DNA from: an uncultured Eubacteriales bacterium
Lineage (GTDB): Bacteria > Bacillota > Clostridia > Oscillospirales > Oscillospiraceae
Length of the DNA stretch: 64,000 nt
Direction of reading: 5' to 3'
NCBI GenBank assembly: GCA_900545815.1
Contig: URAM01000001.1
Span: 1 to 64,000, forward strand
In this document: positions 58,509 to 64,000 of the stretch, piece after piece
Layout of the letters: the number at the start of each line of letters is the position of its first letter
Numbering within the stretch: the stretch's first letter is position 1
Notes under the pieces: model-generated
The model's database searches: none
What the model saw: only the letters and a program-made list of their open reading frames with translations
Told to the model about the DNA's origin: nothing
Made by a program: the position numbers and the translations under genes

Positions 58509-59332
58509 TACAGGAACACCTCCGGTTCTGCACGCCGCTGGTACAGTTCCTCCAGCTCGTGCTGGTGGTATAAGTACCCTTCATCGTCGTAATATTTTGC
58601 CCCTACCGGACACTTCTTCACGCAGGCGCAGCATTTGATGCAGATGCCTGTGTAGTGGGTCACGTCATTGGGATCAATGGAGCCCATGGGACAGACCTGG
58701 GCACACAGACCGCAGTGGGTGCAGGTGTCTCGGGTCTTGGGCTTGACCTTCAGGATGTTGATGGGCTTCCCGTGTCGGTCTCTGGGGGTGTAGTAGGGGC
58801 GCAGAGGGAGACAGCCGTTGACGGCTACCGGCTCCGTGGGCAGGCTGTCCAGCTGGGTGACTTTCTCTGCGATGGCCTGGGCAAAGGCGCTCGCTTTGTC
58901 CAAATCCGACCCGTCCGGACGGCCAGCGCCCAAAATGGTGGAGAAGGAGTGTTCCCCCACAAAGGCGCCCCCAGCCACCGTCCGCAGGCCGTCTGCCTCC
59001 AGGATCTCCCGCAGTTCCATCAGCGCATCGTCATAGTTCCGGTTGCCAAAGAGCACCACCGGTACCGCCAGGGCGTGGCTGCCGGTGAAGCCATGGGTCA
59101 GGAAAGGAAGGAGGACATTGGGCACCCGTCCGGCGATGACCGGTGTGCCGCAGATGATCAGGTCAGTGGGGGCGAAGGTGTAGTGCTGTTCCCGCGCCTG
59201 GGGCGGGGTGAAGTTCAGTTCGGCGCAGGGAACGCCCAGCGCCTGGGCGATCTCCTGGGCAATGGCGGTCACAATGGTCTTGGTGGTGTCCGTGCCGCTG
59301 AAATAGGCGGCCCATACTTGGTTGATGTGCAT
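58508..59332 (-). CDS. EFR1-family flavodoxin-ferredoxin fusion
   Basis: An electron carrier of 274 residues. The N-terminal flavodoxin-like domain starts with AYFSGTDTTK (FMN phosphate loop) and has CGTPVIAGRVPNVL and GNRNYDDALMEL. The C-terminal part holds two 4Fe-4S clusters: CTHCGLCAQVCPMGSID and CIKCCACVKKCPVGA. It belongs to the EFR1 ferrodoxin type of anaerobic Firmicutes. ATG 59332 has AAAGGAG upstream; the longer frame is rejected. Stop overlaps the methyltransferase start by one base. A redox link to the MoxR/VWA proteins upstream is suggested only by the operon. Confidence 0.9.
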   Translation of the reverse strand: MHINQVWAAYFSGTDTTKTIVTAIAQEIAQALGVPCAELNFTPPQAREQHYTFAPTDLIICGTPVIAGRVPNVLLPFLTHGFTGSHALAVPVVLFGNRNYDDALMELREILEADGLRTVAGGAFVGEHSFSTILGAGRPDGSDLDKASAFAQAIAEKVTQLDSLPTEPVAVNGCLPLRPYYTPRDRHGKPINILKVKPKTRDTCTHCGLCAQVCPMGSIDPNDVTHYTGICIKCCACVKKCPVGAKYYDDEGYLYHQHELEELYQRRAEPEVFL

Positions 59333-59351
59333 GATGACTCCTTTCCCGTGG

Positions 59352-60845
59352 TCACTGTGCGATCTCACGCAGCAGCTGCTGCTGCCGTCCGTCCAACAGC
59401 AGCAGGCGGTTATAGTGGTGATACAGCTCGCAGCCGTTGGCGCGGATGAAGGCAGATGCGTGTGGGTTCATGGTCAAATCGGTGACGAAGATGACCAGCT
59501 CCTGCCCTTCGCCGAACACGTCCTCCAGGAAGTGGAAGGCGTGCTCCAGCTGGGCGGAAGCGGTTTCGATGGCCGTCTTGCGTTTTTTTACCGCTTCTCG
59601 GAACCAGCTGCGGAGGGTGTCGGATACAGAGGAACCAGCGGGGAGGTTCTCCTGGGTCAGCTGGGTCTGATACCCCTCCAACGTGGTCAAGATCCGCTGG
59701 GTGTGGCGCAGCTTGTCCTTGTCCGGCTGGCCGGACTCTTTCAGCTGGCGGAGCAGGTCGCCGTATCGGCTGACCTCCTTGGTCAGTGCCCACATATCTT
59801 CCCGATCCATCTGGGGCAGCATCGCCTGGAGCACCTGGTGCAGCTCGGTCACGAAGGCGTCCTCCTGGTTGGCCGCCCCGCAGCTGCGGAACAGCCCGTC
59901 CAGCAGCAGGGACACGGCGCTGAACCGTTCATCGAAGGGTGCCGCCCGGAGCTTGGTGACGGTGGCGGGGGTGTACTTGCCGTTCAGGATGGCGGGTACA
60001 TCGTAGTCGGTCTGGTACTTGCGGTAGAGGTACAGGTAGTTGGTAAAGTCCTTGGCAATGGCCGGATGCTGGAGGTACTGGGCGATGACTGATTCATCCA
60101 CCGGCAAATCCAGCGTCTCGCACACTTGCAAGAACTGGGACAGATCCTCCCAGCCACGGGCCGTGACAAAGCGCTTGCCGTCTACCGTAGTTTCGATCTG
60201 ATAGAAGTGATCCTTTTTCAAATCAAGATAGGTCAAGATGGCGTTGTGTACCTGTCGGCTGTAGGCGTACTCCTTCCAAACGGAGAAGTCTGCCTCCAAA
60301 TCCATCCGGCGCACCCGGTCCAGCGTCACAATGTCAAAGTCCCGCACCGAGCGGTTGTACTCCGGCGGGTTGCCTGCCGCCACCACGATCCAGCCCTCCG
60401 GCAGCTGATGACAGCCGAAGGTCTTGCACTGCAAAAATTGCAGCATGGCCGGCGCCAGGGTTTCGGACACGCAGTTGATCTCGTCCAGGAACAAAATCCC
60501 CGATTTCAGTCCGGTGCGCTCCATGGACTGGTAGACGCTGGCGATGATCTCGCTCATGGTGTACTCGGTCAGCTTGTACTCCTTTCCGTCAAACACGCCA
60601 GTCTGGATGCTGGGCAGACCGATGGCGCTCTGGCGGGTGTGATGGGTCATGGTGTAGGCCACGATGCCGATGCCGCACTCTTGGGCGGCCTGGTGGGCGA
60701 TGGCGGTCTTGCCGATGCCCGGAGGGCCCATGAGCAGCAGGGGACGCTGGGCCACCTGAGGGATGGCCAGGTTCCCGAAGGCGTCCCGAGCAAGGTACGC
60801 CTGGATGGTCTGTTTTAGCTGGACTTTGGCTTCTTTCATATTCAT
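59352..60845 (-). CDS. MoxR-family AAA+ ATPase
   Basis: A chaperone-like ATPase of 497 residues. Walker A LMGPPGIGKTAIA, Walker B GILFLDEINCVSETL, sensor 1 VVAAGNPPEYNRSV, and the Arg finger region DRVRRMDLE. The long C-terminal extension (about 270-497) is helical and has no motif I recognise. MoxR ATPases with VWA proteins, as with RavA-ViaA, install metals or remodel complexes. The VWA gene upstream overlaps by 4 bases, confirming partnership. Client unknown. Confidence 0.9.
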   Translation of the reverse strand: MNMKEAKVQLKQTIQAYLARDAFGNLAIPQVAQRPLLLMGPPGIGKTAIAHQAAQECGIGIVAYTMTHHTRQSAIGLPSIQTGVFDGKEYKLTEYTMSEIIASVYQSMERTGLKSGILFLDEINCVSETLAPAMLQFLQCKTFGCHQLPEGWIVVAAGNPPEYNRSVRDFDIVTLDRVRRMDLEADFSVWKEYAYSRQVHNAILTYLDLKKDHFYQIETTVDGKRFVTARGWEDLSQFLQVCETLDLPVDESVIAQYLQHPAIAKDFTNYLYLYRKYQTDYDVPAILNGKYTPATVTKLRAAPFDERFSAVSLLLDGLFRSCGAANQEDAFVTELHQVLQAMLPQMDREDMWALTKEVSRYGDLLRQLKESGQPDKDKLRHTQRILTTLEGYQTQLTQENLPAGSSVSDTLRSWFREAVKKRKTAIETASAQLEHAFHFLEDVFGEGQELVIFVTDLTMNPHASAFIRANGCELYHHYNRLLLLDGRQQQLLREIAQ

Positions 60846-62206
60846 TGCGGATGCACCTCCGTCAGTTCCTCCGGCCCCAGGATCACCTTCATGGCCCAGG
60901 GTGGAACGTTGGTATCTTGATATTGGTCACGGAAAAAGAGAAATGCCACATCGTAGGGAGGACGATGCTTGGGGTAGGTCCCCCAGCCGTCCGTGAAGTA
61001 GAGCAGCCCCTTCAGGTCGGTGAGCTGTCCTTCTTCCAACAGCCGGTTCACATACTGGAATGCCGGCCGGAAATCGGTGCCGCCGTAGCCCTTCACCGTA
61101 AACGTCTTGGTAAATTGATCAAACTCCTCTCGGCTGTGGAGTACCGTGTCCACCTGTACCGCCGCATCATTCTGGATGATGTGCAGGTTGGCGTTCTGAA
61201 AGAACAGGTCGGATTGGTTCAGGATGGCACGAGTTTCAGACAAGAAGGCGGCAATGATCCCCTCCCGACAGGAGTCCGAGGTGTCGATGACGATGACCAG
61301 GTCGTGTATCTTCCGAGTCTCTTGGTATTCCAGCGGCTCCATCAGCGGGATGTTGCCGTACAGCTCCAACCCGTAGGCGTAGAACCCGTAGTCGAAGGAG
61401 TCCGGATCCACCTGCACCTCCTCCCGGAGGGTCAGAAAACGCTGCAAAAATCGCCGGTAGTCGCAGCGCTCTCGGTTCTCAATCTGTAACGCCTGCAAAA
61501 GCGTTCCGGCTTCCTTGCCGTGCTGGGCGAAGAAGGTCTCCATGTTGGTCTTGGTCTTTTCGGACACGTCCTGCCACTTGTCCTCCAGCTCCTTCTGCCG
61601 TTGGTCGGACTGATCTTGGTCGTTGTCCCCGTCCCCCTGGCCGCTGCTCTGCTGTTCCCCCTCCTGCTGCTGGGCGCCCCAGAACTTGTGGTCGTCTCGG
61701 CGGAAGTATTTGTAAAAGTCCAGCTGCTCCTCCCAGGGGATGATCTGCCGCTCCAGCGCCTGATAGATGCGCTCGGCACTGAACACCGGGCACTCCTGCC
61801 GCAGCCGGTCGTACACGTCCTCTCGGAACAGGGGGATGACCATGGCCACCGTTTTGACCTCCATGGAGTCCAAAATGGACTCCACCGCAATGTCACAAGC
61901 CACGTCCCACAGCGCCGGATCCCGATCGCCCCGATGGAAGGGGTGACGGAAAAGGCAATGGAGCACCATGTGCAGGTAGGTGCGGTTGAGTTGGATCATG
62001 TCATCCACATACTGCCGCTGCAAGTAGGTGGGGTTGTAGAGGATGTTCACCCCATCGGTGGCGATGGTGGCGGTGTTTAGATTCATCTGATACCCCAGTC
62101 CGCTCAGCGCCAGGTCAAAGAAGCGCATGGATAGGTACAGTTCGTTTCGGGAGGCGGCTAAAATGGCGTTGCCAATGCGGGTCAGCCGTTCTTTGTTCTC
62201 ATGCAC
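60842..62206 (-). CDS. DUF2201/VWA-like partner of the MoxR ATPase
   Basis: A protein of 454 residues. The N-terminal part (about 1-210) has YNPTYL, MVLHCLFRHPFHRGDRD and DIAVE, the metallopeptidase-like region of DUF2201 (His-x-x-x-x-x-His). A Gln/Asp-rich linker (about 180-215) follows. The C-terminal VWA-like domain has VIVIDTSDSCREG (DxSxS, with Cys after the second Ser), a Thr in GGTDFRP and a final LYFTDGWG Asp. Metal-dependent binding to the ATPase substrate is expected. Intracellular. It is 17 bases after the LRR gene and overlaps the ATPase gene. Confidence 0.88.
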   Translation of the reverse strand: MHENKERLTRIGNAILAASRNELYLSMRFFDLALSGLGYQMNLNTATIATDGVNILYNPTYLQRQYVDDMIQLNRTYLHMVLHCLFRHPFHRGDRDPALWDVACDIAVESILDSMEVKTVAMVIPLFREDVYDRLRQECPVFSAERIYQALERQIIPWEEQLDFYKYFRRDDHKFWGAQQQEGEQQSSGQGDGDNDQDQSDQRQKELEDKWQDVSEKTKTNMETFFAQHGKEAGTLLQALQIENRERCDYRRFLQRFLTLREEVQVDPDSFDYGFYAYGLELYGNIPLMEPLEYQETRKIHDLVIVIDTSDSCREGIIAAFLSETRAILNQSDLFFQNANLHIIQNDAAVQVDTVLHSREEFDQFTKTFTVKGYGGTDFRPAFQYVNRLLEEGQLTDLKGLLYFTDGWGTYPKHRPPYDVAFLFFRDQYQDTNVPPWAMKVILGPEELTEVHPQ

Positions 62207-62223
62207 AGTTGTGTTCCCTCCCT

Positions 62224-63390
62224 TTATAGGTCAAAGGATTTGTCTGCCCAGCTGATGGACGCTTTGGGCTGGGTCATGGCCAAGATGCGGCTGGTGAACC
62301 GAGGGTGATCCAGCCGCTGGGCGCAAGTGAGCAGGGTGTCCAGCTGGTCGGCGGACAGGTCGCCCTGCTCCAACAGAAATTCCAGCTCCGCCTCGTTGTC
62401 CCCCTGGATCAGCGTTGGCGCTAGGGCGTCCAGATGCTCCCGAATGTACGCCCAGTACCCCTCCCGCACCGGCGCACGCAGGTCGGTGTCGTCCATGAGC
62501 CGGAACAACGCCAGCTGGGTCACCGTCTCCGGAGATTCCTCCAATTTCGCCACACGAAAGAGCTGGTCGTACAAGTCCAGGTCGATGCCGTTGCCGCCGA
62601 TACACTCTCGGTAGCGTCCGCCGGAACCGTAGGTGATGGTGCGGAACTGGCGGGGCATAACGATGTCCTCGAACTCATAGGCGTATTCGGGAAAGAGCAG
62701 TCGGGTGGCATGATCGTCCTGGTAGACGGTGACAATGAGCTTCTGATACAGGTCGCTGACCAGCAGGCTGGCGTTCAGCCCTGCCGGAAAGGACAGCCGT
62801 TCCAATCGGGCGCAGTTCATGAGCACGCCGCTGCCAATCTCGGTCACCGTCCGAGGCAATGCCAATGATTTCAGCTGGGTGCAGTTGTAAAAGCACTGGC
62901 TGCCCACGCTTGTCACGCCGTCTGGGATGGTCAGTTCGGTCAAGCTCCGGCAGTCGGCGAAGGCGTAGGCGGGCAGTTCGGTCAAGTTGGGGGACAGGTC
63001 TAACCGCTCCAAGTTCCGGCAGCGCTGAAAGACCCGTTCGCCCAATTCCTGCACTGTTTCCGGCAGCGCCAAACGCTTCAAAGCCGTACAATCTGCCAGA
63101 GATTTCTTCTGTAAAGCGATAATGCTTGACGGCAGGATCAGGCGTTGCAGCGTGTCGTTTTGCAGCGTTTCCATCGGCGGCTCCGCCTGAAAAAACTGGA
63201 TCCCATCCACTGGCTCCAGCAGCTCCGAGGGCTGACAGAAGCACTGAGCGCCTAGCGAAGTGACCGGTGCGCCGCCAATGGCGGCGGGCAGGGTGAGTTG
63301 TTCCTCTGTGCCTACGCAGCGGGTAATGGTCGCCTGGGGGGGAGCGTCCGGTGTGGTGGGAGTGATGGTATAATAAATGCGCCAGCCCAT
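62224..63390 (-). CDS. Leucine-rich repeat (BspA-like, LRR_5) protein
   Basis: A protein of 388 residues without signal peptide, thus cytosolic. Residues about 25-215 contain at least five LRR_5 units of about 23 residues (such as ADCRSLTELTIPDGVTSVGSQCF). The C-terminal 170 residues are helical and unrecognised. First gene of the operon, under the promoter 63454-63425, with AGGAGGCG before ATG. BspA-like repeats bind proteins; its position before a MoxR-VWA pair suggests it is an adaptor that presents clients. That is inference. Confidence 0.85.
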   Translation of the reverse strand: MGWRIYYTITPTTPDAPPQATITRCVGTEEQLTLPAAIGGAPVTSLGAQCFCQPSELLEPVDGIQFFQAEPPMETLQNDTLQRLILPSSIIALQKKSLADCTALKRLALPETVQELGERVFQRCRNLERLDLSPNLTELPAYAFADCRSLTELTIPDGVTSVGSQCFYNCTQLKSLALPRTVTEIGSGVLMNCARLERLSFPAGLNASLLVSDLYQKLIVTVYQDDHATRLLFPEYAYEFEDIVMPRQFRTITYGSGGRYRECIGGNGIDLDLYDQLFRVAKLEESPETVTQLALFRLMDDTDLRAPVREGYWAYIREHLDALAPTLIQGDNEAELEFLLEQGDLSADQLDTLLTCAQRLDHPRFTSRILAMTQPKASISWADKSFDL

Positions 63391-63424
63391 AGGTTACGCC
63401 TCCTGAATGTCATATGTATCCTAC

Positions 63425-63454
63425 ATTATAATCCAATCCCACCCCCATACGCAA
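63425..63454 (-). promoter_or_regulatory. Promoter of the LRR-VWA-MoxR operon
   Basis: Minus strand TTGCGT, 18-base spacer, perfect TATAAT, 35 bases before the LRR start. Confidence 0.65.
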
Positions 63455-63525
63455 CGGGTTGCGGGAAAATCTGACGCATAGTCCGGGGGTTGTGGGGCAT
63501 AGACTGGCGCAAAGGGGGGATGTGT

Positions 63526-63789
63526 ATGCTGGTTTCACTGGAAGACCTGCGGGAAAAGGAAGTGATCTCCATCACCGATGGCAGCCGCTACGGCTACATA
63601 GGCGATGTGACCTTCGATATTGCAGATGGAAAAGTGCGGGAGCTTGTGGTGCCGGGACGGCGGCGGTTCTTGGGGCTGTTCGGGCCACGGGAAAACCTGG
63701 TGTTCCCGTGGAATCAGGTACACCGGTTCGGCCAGGAGACGGTGCTCATCGAGGGCACGCCGAAGTCGCTGAGGGAGGGGGAAAAATAG
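63526..63789 (+). CDS. YlmC/YmxH-family PRC-barrel protein
   Basis: A protein of 87 residues with one PRC-barrel: LVSLEDLREKEVISITDGSRYGYIGDV and the ending LVFPWNQVHRFG---VLI. Members YlmC/YmxH of Bacillus are sporulation-associated, role unclear. ATG 63526 is chosen with AAAGGGGGG nine bases upstream; ATG 63520 overlaps the binding site. Divergent from the LRR operon. Adds weight to an endospore-forming host. Confidence 0.87.
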   Translation: MLVSLEDLREKEVISITDGSRYGYIGDVTFDIADGKVRELVVPGRRRFLGLFGPRENLVFPWNQVHRFGQETVLIEGTPKSLREGEK

Positions 63790-63894
63790 AAACATAACTA
63801 GATATGATTCGAATAAACCGTCTGTCATGTAAAATTACTTTACAGGGCATAAGGGGCGTTTCCCAGGAAATCGAACCATCCGAATACGCAGAAA

Positions 63895-63924
63895 AGCACC
63901 CCAGCTGAGTTGAGCAGGGGTGCT
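63895..63924 (-). terminator. Terminator of the gene entering from the right edge
   Basis: Minus strand AGCACCCC pairs with GGGGTGCT over a 14-base loop, followed by TTTTC. It lies 20 bases past the partial gene's stop. Confidence 0.7.
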
Positions 63925-63943
63925 TGCATTTTGCCGAAATTCT

Positions 63944-64000
63944 TTACTTGTTGCCTGCGATGGTGTAGTTGGGAGCTTCCTTGGTGATATAAATATCGTG
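63944..64000 (-). CDS. C-terminal 18 residues of a gene cut by the window edge
   Basis: The minus-strand frame ends KEAPNYTIAGNK and stop at 63946-63944. It is open to the window end. Too little remains to name it, but the stop followed by a terminator supports a real gene. Confidence 0.6.
   Translation of the reverse strand, partial: HDIYITKEAPNYTIAGNK

Overview
The window reads as the chromosome of a GC-rich, endospore-forming, Gram-positive anaerobe of the class Clostridia, most likely the Oscillospiraceae. This is inferred from the sporulation factor SigH, a YlmC/YmxH-type PRC-barrel protein, two sortases, SipW, ECF vitamin transport, strong AGGAGG ribosome binding sites and superoxide-reductase-like and dienoyl-CoA-reductase-like enzymes. 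No rRNA, CRISPR array or insertion sequence is seen. One tRNA-Ser(GGA) is present.

Layout. 1-10.8 kb: the end of a peptidoglycan-binding NlpC/P60-like protein, ftsH, then two divergent two-component systems. The leftward one (regulator, kinase, unknown membrane protein) sits next to a VanY-like carboxypeptidase and shares 11-bp repeats with it. The rightward one is PhoP/PhoR-like and is followed by a Na/phosphate cotransporter behind a striking double array of Pho boxes. 10.9-13.2 kb: a cation antiporter under a probable Mn2+ (yybP-ykoY) riboswitch and a lipoprotein. 13.25-20.9 kb: a cobalamin-riboswitch operon with an HNH-repeat mini-protein, an ECF transporter (fused ATPases, S component, EcfT) and two secreted proteins that together resemble the two domains of animal transcobalamin/intrinsic factor. 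21-27.9 kb: hydrolase plus class B sortase, then a TetR gene and a three-operator MMPL/YhgE-like export operon.

28-39 kb: a tyrosine recombinase lies between 23-bp imperfect inverted repeats. A strong promoter inside the segment now points away from the adjacent operon, which encodes SipW, five TasA/camelysin-like subunits, a von Willebrand A adhesin, a CnaB sortase substrate and a sortase. This has the geometry of a phase-variable fibre locus caught in the OFF orientation, and it is the most interesting signal in the window.

39-64 kb is mostly housekeeping or conserved: an HTH/desulfoferrodoxin-like fusion, a dienoyl-CoA-reductase-like enzyme, an MBOAT/DHHW O-acyltransferase pair, ridA, ruvCAB, sigH, a zinc ribbon protein, DUF1858, trmK-nif3, tRNA-Ser, hydrolases, an orphan response regulator, a small DUF2442 pair with a large Ig-like surface protein, a five-gene leftward operon (LRR protein, VWA protein, MoxR ATPase, flavodoxin-ferredoxin, methyltransferase) and the PRC-barrel gene. 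Intergenic chains of perfect hairpins occur at several places. All functional statements are from reading the sequence; no database search was run.
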